A DNA stretch of 64,000 nt from the NCBI RefSeq assembly GCF_003664325.1, contig NZ_RCDA01000004.1, positions 169,482 to 233,481 on the forward strand. Reading direction: 5' to 3'. Each line of letters starts with the position of its first letter. The first letter of the stretch is position 1. This document shows positions 27,491-38,303 of this stretch, one piece after another. This stretch comes from Alkalispirillum mobile. GTDB lineage: Bacteria > Pseudomonadota > Gammaproteobacteria > Nitrococcales > Halorhodospiraceae. Under the pieces are notes generated by a model that searched no databases, was not told where the DNA came from, and saw only the letters and a list, made by a program, of their open reading frames with translations. Made by a program: the position numbers and the translations under genes.

Positions 27491-28164
27491 CAGGCGGCCG
27501 CTCCCTGCCAGTCATCGATCAGGCGGCCCTGCTCCAGGGTCAGCACCCGCTGGCGCAGCCGGCCGATCAGGTCGAGGTCGTGGCTGGCGATGATCACCGT
27601 GATCCCCACCCGGCGGAACTCCAGGAAGAGCTGCATGATCTCCGCGGACAGGGCCGGGTCCAGGTTGCCGGTGGGCTCGTCCGCCAGCAGCACCGGCGGC
27701 CGCGAGACCACCGCGCGGGCGATGCCCACCCGCTGCTGCTCACCGCCGGACAGGGTGATGGGGTAGGCGCGCTCCTTGTTGAGCAGGTTGACCTTGTCCA
27801 GCGCGGCCCGCACCCGCCGCCCCACCTCCCGGTGGGGGGTGCCGCGGATGATCAGCGGCAGGGCCACGTTCTCGTACACGGTGCGGTCGAACAGCAGCCG
27901 GTGGTCCTGGAAGATCATGCCCACGCGCCGGCGCAGCTGCGGGATCTGGCCCTTGCGCAGGCGGGAGAGGTCGATGCCACCGACCACGACGCGGCCCTGA
28001 CTGGGGCGCTCCAGCAGTGGGATCAGGCGCAGCAGGGTGCTTTTACCCGCCCCGGAGTGGCCGGTGACGAAGACCATCTCGCCCTGGCCGATCTCCAGGT
28101 CCAGGTTGCGCAGCGCCTCGAAGCCCCCGCGATAGCGCTTGTTGACCCCCTCGAAGCGGATCAT
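27490..28164 (-). CDS. ftsE: Cell-division ATPase FtsE
   Basis: A 224-residue ABC ATPase. Walker A is GHSGAGKST, the signature LSGGEQQRVGIARA, Walker B PPVLLADEPTGNLDP, and the switch His lies in IIASHD. Length and the N-terminal MIRFEGVNKRY are typical. It overlaps ftsY and ftsX by 4 nt each, giving a tightly coupled operon. Confidence 0.97.
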   Translation of the reverse strand: MIRFEGVNKRYRGGFEALRNLDLEIGQGEMVFVTGHSGAGKSTLLRLIPLLERPSQGRVVVGGIDLSRLRKGQIPQLRRRVGMIFQDHRLLFDRTVYENVALPLIIRGTPHREVGRRVRAALDKVNLLNKERAYPITLSGGEQQRVGIARAVVSRPPVLLADEPTGNLDPALSAEIMQLFLEFRRVGITVIIASHDLDLIGRLRQRVLTLEQGRLIDDWQGAAA

Positions 28165-29351
28165 CCCTCGGCGCGGCCCTGGTCGTCGCGCTGCAGCAGC
28201 GCCTCGACGAAGTCCGCGGCGACGAAGGGGCGCAGGTCCTCGGCGGACTCGCCCACGCCAATGTAGCGGATGGGCAGCTTGAGCTGCTCGGCGATGGCGA
28301 AGATCACGCCGCCGCGGGCGGTGCCGTCCAGCTTGGTGATGACCAGCCCGTCCAGGCCGATGGCCTGGTGGAACTCCCGCGCCTGGGCGAGGGCGTTCTG
28401 GCCGTTCCCGGCATCCAGCACCAGCAGGGTCTCGTGGGGCGCGGTGTTGTCCTGCTTGCCCAGCACGCGCTTGATCTTGCGCAGTTCCTCCATGAGGTTG
28501 CCCTGGGTGTGCAGGCGCCCGGCGGTGTCGGCGATCAGCAGATCGGAACCGCGCGCCTTGGCCGCCTGCCAGCCATCGAAGACCACCGAGGCCGCGTCGG
28601 CGCCGGTGTGCTGGGCGATCACCGGGGTGTTGTTGCGCTCGCCCCAGGCCTGCAGCTGCTCTACCGCCGCGGCGCGGAAGGTGTCGCCGGCGGCCAGCAT
28701 CACTCGCCGGCCCTCGTCGCCGTAACGCCGGGCCAGTTTGCCGATGGTGGTGGTCTTGCCGGCCCCGTTGATGCCCACCATCAGGATGACGAAGGGCTTG
28801 GGCTCGTCGGGCAGGACCAGCGGCGCCTCGCAGGGAGCGAGGATGGCCGTCATGTCCTCCTTCAGGGCCTGGAACAGGGCGTCGGTGTCCTTGAGTTCGG
28901 CGCGGCGCAGCCGCGCGGTGAGCCCGTCAATGATGCGCTGGGTGGCCTCAACGCCCACGTCGGCCATCAGCAGCTGGGTCTCCAGCTCCTCCAGCAGATC
29001 GTCATCGATGGTCTTGCTGCCCAGGAAGAGGCTGGCGATGCCCTCGGTCAGCCCGCTGCGCGTGCGCGAGAGCCCGGCGCGAAGGCGCGCGAACAGGCCC
29101 TGCTTCTTGCGCGGCTTGTCGGCTGTCGCTGACGCGGCGGGTGTCGGCGCCGGCGCCGGCTCCGGGGCGGCTGGCGCCTCGGCAGCGGGCGCTGGCGCGG
29201 GCTCATCGGCCGGGGGCGTGGCCTCCGGTTCGGGCTCGTCCGCCGCCTGGTCCGCGGATTCAGCCTGCGTGCGCGCGGCCTCCTCGGCCGCGCGCCGGGC
29301 CTCTTCCTCCGCCTTTTCGCGCTGCTTTTTCTTGCGTCCGAAACCCCACAT
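28161..29351 (-). CDS. ftsY: Signal recognition particle receptor FtsY
   Basis: A 396-residue GTPase that docks the signal recognition particle at the membrane. The N-terminus starts MWGFGRKKK, followed by an acidic Ala/Glu/Pro-rich A domain (about 10-95). The NG domain has G1 GINGAGKTTTIGKLA, DTAGRL and the G4 motif TKLDGTARGG. ATG 29351 is chosen at the family start; 22 further upstream codons are not conserved-looking. First gene of ftsYEX. Confidence 0.97.
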   Translation of the reverse strand: MWGFGRKKKQREKAEEEARRAAEEAARTQAESADQAADEPEPEATPPADEPAPAPAAEAPAAPEPAPAPTPAASATADKPRKKQGLFARLRAGLSRTRSGLTEGIASLFLGSKTIDDDLLEELETQLLMADVGVEATQRIIDGLTARLRRAELKDTDALFQALKEDMTAILAPCEAPLVLPDEPKPFVILMVGINGAGKTTTIGKLARRYGDEGRRVMLAAGDTFRAAAVEQLQAWGERNNTPVIAQHTGADAASVVFDGWQAAKARGSDLLIADTAGRLHTQGNLMEELRKIKRVLGKQDNTAPHETLLVLDAGNGQNALAQAREFHQAIGLDGLVITKLDGTARGGVIFAIAEQLKLPIRYIGVGESAEDLRPFVAADFVEALLQRDDQGRAEG

Positions 29352-29540
29352 GGTTTCGATGGTCCTCAATAGTTGGGAGCATGAAGGTCGGGTATTGCCG
29401 ACGCAGCGCTCAGCCACCCTCGCAGAGAGTGGTGGTGGCCGGCCGCCGGCCCGGCTTGAATGTCCGGTATCCTATCATTCCACCCGTGAGGGTGTGAGAC
29501 TGTCGCGCCGATCGGTGGACACCGTGGGAGGAACTGCCTG

Positions 29541-30923
29541 ATGAATGCCCGATCCTGGATGGTTGCCGCCCTGGCCCTGTGCCTGGGGGGGCTGACCCTG
29601 CCGGTGGCCGCCGAGACGCCACCGGTGCACGAGTACCAACTGGACAACGGCATGACCGTGCTGGTGCGTGAGGACCACCGGGCGCCGGTGGCGGTGAGCA
29701 TGGTCTGGTACGCCGTGGGCTCCAGCTACGAGCAGCGCCCGGTTACCGGAATATCCCACGTGGTGGAACACATGATGTTCAAGGGGACCGAGAGCCGCGA
29801 GACCGGCGAGTTTTCCCGCCTCATCGCCGAGCGGGGCGGCCGGCAGAACGCCTTCACCGGTCGCGACTACACCGGCTACCACCAGCAGCTGGCGGTGGAG
29901 CACCTGCCGCTGGCCTTCGAGCTGGAGGCGGACCGGATGCAGAACCTGGTCTTTGACGCGGACGAATACGAGCGCGAGATGGAGGTGGTGCGCGAGGAGC
30001 GCCGCCAGCGGGTGGAGGACAACCCCACCGCCAAGTTCATCGAGCGCTTCCGGGCCACCGCCTGGAGTGCCAGCCCCTACGGTCAGCCGGTGATCGGCTG
30101 GATGGAGGACCTGGACCGGTTGCGACTGGCCGAGGTGGAGGACTGGTACCAGCGCTGGCACGGCCCGGAAAGCGCCACCCTGGTAGTGGTCGGGGCCGTT
30201 GACCCGGACGAGGTGCATGAGCTGGCCCGCGAGCACTTCGGGGAGGTGCCGGCCCGCGACCGCCCGGAACCGGTGCCGGCCAGTGATATTCCGGACCCCG
30301 GTGAGCGATCGGTGACGGTCCGTATCCCGGCGGAACTGCCCTTCCTGGCGCTGGGCTGGCGGGTGCCCACACTGGGCAGCATCGACCTGGACGATGAAGA
30401 GGAGCGCGGCGATGTTTACGCCCTGGCGCTGCTCCGCGCCGTGCTCTCCGGCGGCCGGGCCGCCATCCTGCCCGAGCGGTTGGAGCGCGAGCAGGGGGTC
30501 GCCGTGGGCGCCGGCGCCAGCTACTCCTCCATGTCCCGACTGCAGGATCTCTTCATGCTCTCCGGTCGTCCGGCCCCCGACGTGGAACTGGATGAGCTCG
30601 AGGCCGCTCTGCGCGACGAGGTGCGTCGGCTGAAGGAGGAGCCCCTGGAGGAGGAGCGCCTGGAGCGGGCGCGCCGCCAGTACGTGGCCGACGAGCTCTT
30701 CAGCCAGGATTCCATGCGCGCCCAGGCCATGCGCCTGGGGGCCCTGCAGAGTACCGGCATCGGCTGGGAGGCCGGCGAGCGTTTCCTGGAGGGCGTGCAG
30801 GCCGTAACCGCCGAGGATATCCAGCGGGTGGCCCAGCGCTACTTGGTGGACGATCAGCTGACCGTGGGCCGCCTGATCCCCCGCGGGCAGGACCAGGCCG
30901 ACAATAGCGGCGAGGAGGAGTGA
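29541..30923 (+). CDS. M16-family zinc peptidase, catalytic member
   Basis: A 460-residue periplasmic protein with a signal peptide (about 1-26). The inverted zinc motif HxxEH is present (ISHVVEHMMFKGT), with the downstream Glu in the EMEVVREERRQRVEDNP segment. M16 peptidases act as clamshell dimers of two homologous halves, here encoded by two genes. The adjacent gene at 30926 supplies the non-catalytic partner. The set M16-M16-rsmD-coaD is common in gammaproteobacteria. Confidence 0.93.
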   Translation: MNARSWMVAALALCLGGLTLPVAAETPPVHEYQLDNGMTVLVREDHRAPVAVSMVWYAVGSSYEQRPVTGISHVVEHMMFKGTESRETGEFSRLIAERGGRQNAFTGRDYTGYHQQLAVEHLPLAFELEADRMQNLVFDADEYEREMEVVREERRQRVEDNPTAKFIERFRATAWSASPYGQPVIGWMEDLDRLRLAEVEDWYQRWHGPESATLVVVGAVDPDEVHELAREHFGEVPARDRPEPVPASDIPDPGERSVTVRIPAELPFLALGWRVPTLGSIDLDDEEERGDVYALALLRAVLSGGRAAILPERLEREQGVAVGAGASYSSMSRLQDLFMLSGRPAPDVELDELEAALRDEVRRLKEEPLEEERLERARRQYVADELFSQDSMRAQAMRLGALQSTGIGWEAGERFLEGVQAVTAEDIQRVAQRYLVDDQLTVGRLIPRGQDQADNSGEEE

Positions 30924-30925
30924 CC

Positions 30926-32367
30926 ATGCGCGGGCCCCTGAACAAGCTGCTGACCCTGGCCGGCCTGATGCTGGCCCTCGCCCTGCCGGCCCAGGCCGAT
31001 GAGACCAACGCTGACCGCGTCCAGACCCCCGAGATAGAGCACTGGGAGACCGAGGCGGGGGTGCCGGTCTACTTCGTGCGCAGCACCGCCCTGCCCATCG
31101 TCGACCTCGAGCTGGTGTTCGACGCCGGCAGCGCCCGCGAGTGTGATGCGGCGGGCGTGGCGCGCATGACGGCCAACCTGCTCGACCAGGGGGCCGGCGG
31201 GCTGGATGCCGGGCAGATCGCCCGCCGCCTGGAGGACCAGGGGGCGCGCCTGTCCCTGGGGGCCGGGCGCGAGCAGGCGAGCATCAGCCTGCGCAGCCTG
31301 GGTGACGAGGAGGCGCTGGACGCCGCGCTTGATGTGCTGGCCAGGGTGCTGGCCGAGCCGGACTTCCCCGACGACGCCCTGGAACGGGAGCGGCAGCGCC
31401 GCCTCATCGCCCTGCGCGGTGAGCGCCAGTCCGCCGCTGCCCTGGCCTGGCGCACCCTCTACGACACCCTCTACCCGGGTCACCCCTACAGTCGCGCCCC
31501 CTCCGGCACCGAAGAAGGGGTGCGTGCGGTCACCCGGGAGCACGTGCGCGATTTTCACGCCCAGCACTACACCACCGGCAATGCCCAGATCGCCCTGGTG
31601 GGTGACCTGACCCGGGAGCAGGCGGAGGCCGTGGCCGAGCGCCTCTCCAGCAGCCTGCAGCCGGGCGAGGCCCTGCCGCCATTGCCCGAGGTGCCGCGGG
31701 TGCCGTCGCGCACTGTCGAGGTGGAATTCCCCGGCACCCAGACGCGCATCCTGATGGGGCATCCCGCCATCGCCCGGGGCGAGGAGGACCTGCTGGCCCT
31801 GTCGGTGGCCGATCACATCCTCGGGGGGTCCGGGTTGGTCTCCCGCATCTTCCAGAGCATGCGCGAGGAGCGCGGCCTCTCCTACAGCAGCCACAGCAGC
31901 CTGGTGCCCATGCGCAAGGCGGGGCCGGTTGTGCTGGGCAGCCAGGTGCGCGCCGATCGCACCGGGGAGGCCCGTGAGGTGTTGGAGAACGAACTGCGGG
32001 ACTACCTGGAGACCGGCCCGGACGAAGAGGAGATGGCGCGCGCTCTGCGCTACCTCTCCGGCAGCTTCCCGCTGCAGCTCGAGAGCAACAGTCAGCTGCT
32101 CTCCGCCCTGTCCGATACCGGCTTCTACGGGCTGCCGCTGGACCGGCTGGAAACCTACCTGGAGCGGCTGCAGGCACTGGACCGGGATACCGTGCACCGG
32201 GCGCTGCGGGAGCGGGTGGATGCCGACCGCATGGTCACCGTGGTGGTGGGGCCACCGGAGGACGAAGTGGACGAGGAGGCCCTGGAGGAGGAAGAGGGGC
32301 CGCCCGATCCGGACGCCCCCTACGAGCGCGACCACCACGGGCCGGGTGAGGCCGGTGGGGCACCACA

Positions 32368-32371
<4 letters not shown>
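30926..32371 (+). CDS. M16-family peptidase homologue, non-catalytic partner
   Basis: A 481-residue periplasmic protein with a signal peptide (about 1-23). It aligns with the M16 fold (HPYSRAPSGTEEGVRAVTREHVRDFHAQHY, shown here only as a landmark in parts: PYSRAPSGTEEG and VRDFHAQHY). Where the first gene has HxxEH this one reads RMTANLL, so zinc cannot bind. It ends in an acidic tail with Pro and His. ATG 30926 has GAGGAGGAG upstream and lies 2 nt after the first gene. It probably forms the heterodimer lid. Confidence 0.9.
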
Positions 32372-33488
<1,117 letters not shown>

Positions 33489-33492
33489 TCCG

Positions 33493-35172
33493 GTGCCTGG
33501 CCGTCCCGGCCGGCGTCTGCTCCTGGTCCTGTCCCTGCTCAGTGGGCTGCTGCTGGGTGGCTGGGTGCAGGCTGCCGACCCGCGTCCGGCGGTGGCCTCG
33601 GCCCATCCGCGGGCCACGCAGGCGGCCATGGCCGTGATGGCCCAGGGGGGCAATGCCTTTGACGCAGCCGTCACCCTGACCGCTGCGCTGGCAGTGGTGG
33701 AGCCCTACGGGTCGGGTATCGGCGGCGGCGGGTTCTGGCTGCTGCAGCGGGGTGGTGATGACCGACCGGTCATGCTGGACGGCCGCGAAACGGCCCCCGC
33801 CGCGGCCTATCCGGAGATGTACCTGGATGATGCGGGCGAACTGGACCGGCAGCGCTCCATGCGGGGCGGCCTGGCCGCCGGCATTCCGGGCACACCGGCT
33901 GCCTTGGTTCACCTGGCGGAGGAGTACGGCGAGTTGCCCCTTGCCGAGAGCCTGGCACCGGCCATCCGCCTGGCCCGGCAGGGTTTTCAGGTGGATACCC
34001 AGTACCGGCGGATGGCGCTGTTCCGCCTGCGCGATCTGAACGCCGACCCGGAGGCGCGCGAGATCTTCCTGCGTGACCGCATACCGCCGCCCCTGGGCAG
34101 CGTGTTACGCCAGCCCGATCTGGCGGAGACCCTGGAGCACTTGGCCGAGGCGGGGTTCGACGGCTTTTACCGCGGCCCGGTGGCCGAGGCCCTGGTGGCC
34201 GGCGTGCGCGCCAGCGGCGGGTTATGGACCCCGGACGACCTGGCCGGCTACCGGGTGGTCGAGCGGGAGCCGGTGCAGGCCGAGGTGGATGGGTTGCGGA
34301 TAACGGCCGCCACGCTGCCCTCGGCCGGGGGCGTGGGCCTGGTCGGGTTCCTGCAGATGCTGGCCGACGATGACCTGGCCGCGATGTCGGACGCGGACCG
34401 CGTGCACCTCACCGCCGAGGCCATGCGCCGGGTCTATCGGGACCGGGCGGCCTGGCTGGGTGACCCCGATTTCGTGGACATCCCCATGGAGCGGCTGCTC
34501 AGCCCGGAGCATGCCCGGGCCATGCGGGCCGATATCAGCCTGACGGAGGCGACCCCCAGCGCCGAACTGCCCCTGCCCGGTGGCGAGGGGGAGCAGACCA
34601 CCCACTTCTCGGTGATCGACGCCAACGGCAACCGGGTGGCGGCCACCCTGTCCATCAACTACCCCTTTGGTGCCACCACCGTGCCCCCCGGGACCGGGGT
34701 GCTGCTCAACAACGAGATGGACGACTTCGCCACGGTGCTTGGCGAGGGCAACGTCTATGGCCTGCTCGGCACCGAACCCAACCGGATTGAGCCGGGCAAG
34801 CGGCCGCTCTCCAGCATGACACCGGTCTTCCTGGAGGACGACTGCCGGACGTTGATCTACGGCACGCCCGGTGGCAGCCGGATCATCACCATGGTGATGT
34901 TGGGGGCGCTGGACTTCACCGCCGGGGCTTCGCCCGCCGAGATGGTGGCCGCACCCCGTTACCACCACCAGTACCTGCCTGATGAGATCCAGCACGAGCC
35001 GGGCGCTTTCTCCCGCGAGACCCGGGCGGCGTTGCGCGAGCGCGGGCATGCCGTCAACAACGTCAACCGCCGTTACGGCGACATGCAGGCGGTGCTCTGG
35101 GACCGTTGCGAGGGCACCCTGGAGGCGGCCTCCGACCCGCGGGGGATCGGCAGCGCCCTGGTCGGCGACTGA
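33493..35172 (+). CDS. ggt: Gamma-glutamyltransferase
   Basis: A 559-residue periplasmic Ntn hydrolase that splits glutathione and other gamma-glutamyl compounds. It has a signal peptide (about 8-33), ASAHPRATQAAMAVMAQGGNA-type N-terminal segment (landmark: VMAQGGNAFDAAV), GSGIGGGGFWLL, and the self-processing nucleophile Thr in QTTHFSVIDANGN, followed by GVLLNNEMDDF and the PGGSRI loop. GTG 33493, 4 nt after coaD with GGGG upstream, is preferred. An overlapping GTG at 33472 is possible. Confidence 0.92.
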   Translation: MPGRPGRRLLLVLSLLSGLLLGGWVQAADPRPAVASAHPRATQAAMAVMAQGGNAFDAAVTLTAALAVVEPYGSGIGGGGFWLLQRGGDDRPVMLDGRETAPAAAYPEMYLDDAGELDRQRSMRGGLAAGIPGTPAALVHLAEEYGELPLAESLAPAIRLARQGFQVDTQYRRMALFRLRDLNADPEAREIFLRDRIPPPLGSVLRQPDLAETLEHLAEAGFDGFYRGPVAEALVAGVRASGGLWTPDDLAGYRVVEREPVQAEVDGLRITAATLPSAGGVGLVGFLQMLADDDLAAMSDADRVHLTAEAMRRVYRDRAAWLGDPDFVDIPMERLLSPEHARAMRADISLTEATPSAELPLPGGEGEQTTHFSVIDANGNRVAATLSINYPFGATTVPPGTGVLLNNEMDDFATVLGEGNVYGLLGTEPNRIEPGKRPLSSMTPVFLEDDCRTLIYGTPGGSRIITMVMLGALDFTAGASPAEMVAAPRYHHQYLPDEIQHEPGAFSRETRAALRERGHAVNNVNRRYGDMQAVLWDRCEGTLEAASDPRGIGSALVGD

Positions 35173-35174
35173 GT

Positions 35175-36365
35175 TCAGGCCGCCTGGGTGGCCTCGGTGA
35201 AGACGCGGTTGCCGCCGGCCCGCTTGGCCGCGTACATGTTGCGATCGGCGCTCTCCACCAGGGACTGCGCGTCCGTCACCCCGGGGCTGTGGTTGTCGGC
35301 CACGCCGATGCTCGCGGTCAGCGGTTCGCCGTCCGGCCGCAGCCCCAGCCCGCGTTTCATCAGCCGTGCCAGGGCCCGGCGGGCGCCGTCCCGGTCGGCG
35401 CCGGGCAGGAGCAGGAGAAACTCCTCTCCACCCCAGCGGATCAGCGTATCGCTGTCGCGGACGTGCTCGCGGATGGCGTTGGCGGCCTGGTAGAGGACCA
35501 CGTCCCCGACGTCGTGGCCGAAGTGGTCATTGATGGGCTTGAAACGGTCCAGGTCCATGAACACCACGGCGACCGGTGCGCCGGAGCGATGGGCGCCGTT
35601 GTAATGGATCCGGACCAGTTCCTCGCCGCTGTTGCGGTTGAGGCAGCCGGTGAGGCTGTCGTGGGACGAGCGCCGGACCAGTTCCGCCATGAAGTGCAGC
35701 TGGCTCATGCCGGCCAGCGCGGCCACCACGGTGATCAGGACCAACAGCCAGAGGGCGCCCAGCTGGCTGGTCCAGTCCATCAACTCGGCGCCCAGCAGAC
35801 CTGTGCCGCCGTGGGCCGCGAGAATGGGGAAAGCGAATGCAGCGGCCTCCAGTGCGGTCAGCGGGAATACCGCCAGTCCGCAGAGCATGACAAAGGGAAG
35901 GTAGGCGTAACCGGCGGCCATCGCCCCGGAGAAACCCGCCATGGGCGTCTGCGCCAGCAACGCGTGGCTGTAGAGGAAGAACCCGGTGGGGATGAGAAAC
36001 AGCAGGCCCAGGGCCACCCACGCCTTCCCAATACGGTGGGAGTCATCGTACATCAGCGCCAGGCTGAGAAAGGCGGTGCTGGTCAGCAGGCGGGCGATAC
36101 CCAGTTGTAGCGCCACCTCCACCGGGAAGACCAGCAGGTCGATAATGCTCCACAGCGGGGTGAGGACGGCGAACAGGAAGGCCACCGTACGCACCCGGGA
36201 GATAATCAGCCGGGCCCGCTGTCGGCGGAGCAGCAGGCCATGAGCACCCGGGGCCAGTATGGCCACCGGCCCCGACCCGATGAGCTGGTCGACGATTTGC
36301 CGGCCTCGAGCCAGTGCCTTGCGGTGCAGCCGGGTCAGCGGGTGTGTGTCGCGCCGTGGGCTCAT
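35175..36365 (-). CDS. Membrane diguanylate cyclase (GGDEF)
   Basis: A 396-residue protein. About six hydrophobic segments (about 50-220) form a membrane sensor of 7TM/MASE-like character, followed by a GGDEF domain (about 230-390). The active site reads GGEEF in IRWGGEEFLLLLPG, with the RxxD inhibitory site (RDSD) five residues before it, so the cyclase is probably active and feedback-inhibited. ATG 36365 is preferred over a GTG at 36377. It converges on ggt. Confidence 0.9.
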   Translation of the reverse strand: MSPRRDTHPLTRLHRKALARGRQIVDQLIGSGPVAILAPGAHGLLLRRQRARLIISRVRTVAFLFAVLTPLWSIIDLLVFPVEVALQLGIARLLTSTAFLSLALMYDDSHRIGKAWVALGLLFLIPTGFFLYSHALLAQTPMAGFSGAMAAGYAYLPFVMLCGLAVFPLTALEAAAFAFPILAAHGGTGLLGAELMDWTSQLGALWLLVLITVVAALAGMSQLHFMAELVRRSSHDSLTGCLNRNSGEELVRIHYNGAHRSGAPVAVVFMDLDRFKPINDHFGHDVGDVVLYQAANAIREHVRDSDTLIRWGGEEFLLLLPGADRDGARRALARLMKRGLGLRPDGEPLTASIGVADNHSPGVTDAQSLVESADRNMYAAKRAGGNRVFTEATQAA

Positions 36366-36522
36366 TAACAGGGGCACCTGTCCGGGGTGGGCGGGCTGGA
36401 GTGCCCATCCGGAAATCTATATCGTGGAAGCACCATAGTATACAGGTGGTTTTTTATTACTGCGACACGCGCAGGGTAATTCCCCGCCCGCCCTGTCGCC
36501 GCCACAGCCGAGGGAGATACCG

Positions 36523-38223
36523 GTGGAGAGCAACACGGATTGGCGCGAACATTACCTGGACAGCGTCGCCGAACTGGACCGGCGGGCCGCGGCCTGGGCC
36601 CGGCTGGAGGAGGGCCTGCGGCGGGCGCTGCGCGAGGTGGCGCTGTGTGGCATCGGCCGTGACCCGGACCTGGATGCGGCGCTGGACCGCCTGCGGCGAG
36701 CGGTGCGCGGCAGTCTCGGACAGGGTGCCCTCGAGGAGCAGGTGAGCCGGGTCAGCCAACGGGCCCGGGAACTGGAGCGCCGGGGTGCCTTGCATCCGCT
36801 GCGCCGGCACCTGCTCGACACGCTGCAGCGTTCGGAATGCCGGATCGGCGCTCGCAAGGCGCGGCAGATGCGCGCCCGCCTGGACGGGGTCACGGAAGTG
36901 GAGGCGCTGGCGCTGGCCGCTGAGATGATCGAAGCCTGCACCGCCGGGGCGGCGCAACAAGCCGCGCCGGGGGGCGGCGCGGTTCGGTCGGCCGGGTCCG
37001 GGGGCGTGCTGCGGCGCCTGTTCCGTGGCGGGCGCGCCCGTGATGAGCGCGTCGTCGCGGACGGTGACGGGGCCGTGGAGGCGGTCACGCCCGGCCTGCG
37101 GCGGCTCCGGCGCAGCCTGGCCGGGCTGTTGCGCGCCGTCCTCGGTCCCGAGGAGGAGGACGATGACGGCTTGGGCAAGCGCATCGATGGCATGGCGCGC
37201 GAGGTGCAGGATGAACTGCCGGAGCTGATTGACAGCCTGGCCACGATCGCCTCGGACGTGCGGGGCCGGCTCGAGGCCGAGCGCGATGGTCTGAAACGCT
37301 TCATGGCCTCGTTGGAGGGGCGCCTGGCCGAGATGGAGGGGCTTATGGCCAGCGCGGAACAGGCAGAGCGCGCCCATCAACGCTGCGAAGCGGATGAGAG
37401 CAGGCGCATGGCCGATGAACTGGCAGGCCTGGGTAAGGAACTGTCCCGGCACGATGACGTGAATAAACTGAAGTCAGCGGTCAACCGCCATGTGGACCAG
37501 CTGGGGCGTCAGCTGGAGGCCCGGCGGCGCAACGAGCAGCAGCGCGCCGCCGCGCTGGAGGCGCAGCTGCAGAGCATGCGCCAGCGCATGGAGAGCATGG
37601 AGAGCGAGACCCGGGAGTTGCGCGAGCGTCTGGCCCGCGCCAAGGCCTCGTCCCGGGAAGACCGGCTGACCGGCGTGCCCAACCGTCGGGCCTGGGAGGA
37701 ACGGCTGGACTATGAATTTGCCCGATGGCAACGGCATGGCCGGCCCTTGTCGATGGTGTTCTTCGACGTTGACCACTTCAAGCTGGTCAACGACCGGCTG
37801 GGCCATGCGGCAGGTGACCAGGCGCTGGCCCAGATCGCCGACTGCATTCAGCAGCGACTGCGCCGTTCGGATTTCATGGCCCGCTACGGGGGCGAGGAGT
37901 TCGTCGCCCTGTTGCCGGAAACCGGGGCGGACGATGCGGTGACGGTCGCCGAAGACGTGCTCCAGGGGCTGCGGGAGAGCGGTTTCGACTTTGAAGGCGT
38001 GAATTATTCGGTGACCGCCTCGGCCGGCGTGGCAGCTTTCCAGCGCGGCGACGGCCCGGCTGCGGTGGTGAAGCGGGCGGACGACGCGCTCTACCAGGCC
38101 AAGCGTGCAGGGCGTGATCAGGTCCGCAAAGCGGAGGCCGGTCGCGGTGGCGACTCAGGCGCCCCTGAAGCCGGGCAGCCGGCGGCGCAGGGGGCGGATG
38201 CCGAGCACGATCAGGGCCGCTAG
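36523..38223 (+). CDS. Soluble diguanylate cyclase with long helical N-terminal region
   Basis: A 566-residue cytoplasmic protein. Residues 1-370 are almost entirely helical and charged, with an Ala/Gly-rich break near 145-170, a positively charged patch (RRLFRGGRARDER) and a long coiled coil (about 250-380). The GGDEF domain (about 385-545) has GGEEF in ARYGGEEFVALLP and RRSD as inhibitory site. It starts at GTG behind GGGAG. The helical region resembles regulatory N-termini of pseudomonad cyclases, but I cannot name its domain. Confidence 0.88.
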   Translation: MESNTDWREHYLDSVAELDRRAAAWARLEEGLRRALREVALCGIGRDPDLDAALDRLRRAVRGSLGQGALEEQVSRVSQRARELERRGALHPLRRHLLDTLQRSECRIGARKARQMRARLDGVTEVEALALAAEMIEACTAGAAQQAAPGGGAVRSAGSGGVLRRLFRGGRARDERVVADGDGAVEAVTPGLRRLRRSLAGLLRAVLGPEEEDDDGLGKRIDGMAREVQDELPELIDSLATIASDVRGRLEAERDGLKRFMASLEGRLAEMEGLMASAEQAERAHQRCEADESRRMADELAGLGKELSRHDDVNKLKSAVNRHVDQLGRQLEARRRNEQQRAAALEAQLQSMRQRMESMESETRELRERLARAKASSREDRLTGVPNRRAWEERLDYEFARWQRHGRPLSMVFFDVDHFKLVNDRLGHAAGDQALAQIADCIQQRLRRSDFMARYGGEEFVALLPETGADDAVTVAEDVLQGLRESGFDFEGVNYSVTASAGVAAFQRGDGPAAVVKRADDALYQAKRAGRDQVRKAEAGRGGDSGAPEAGQPAAQGADAEHDQGR

Positions 38224-38303
38224 TGCCAGCCACTTGGCGCTGGCCGCCAACTGGTAGGCTTTCAAGGGAAGCATCAACAACGACGGGTTGAGCAAGGGCA
38301 GGA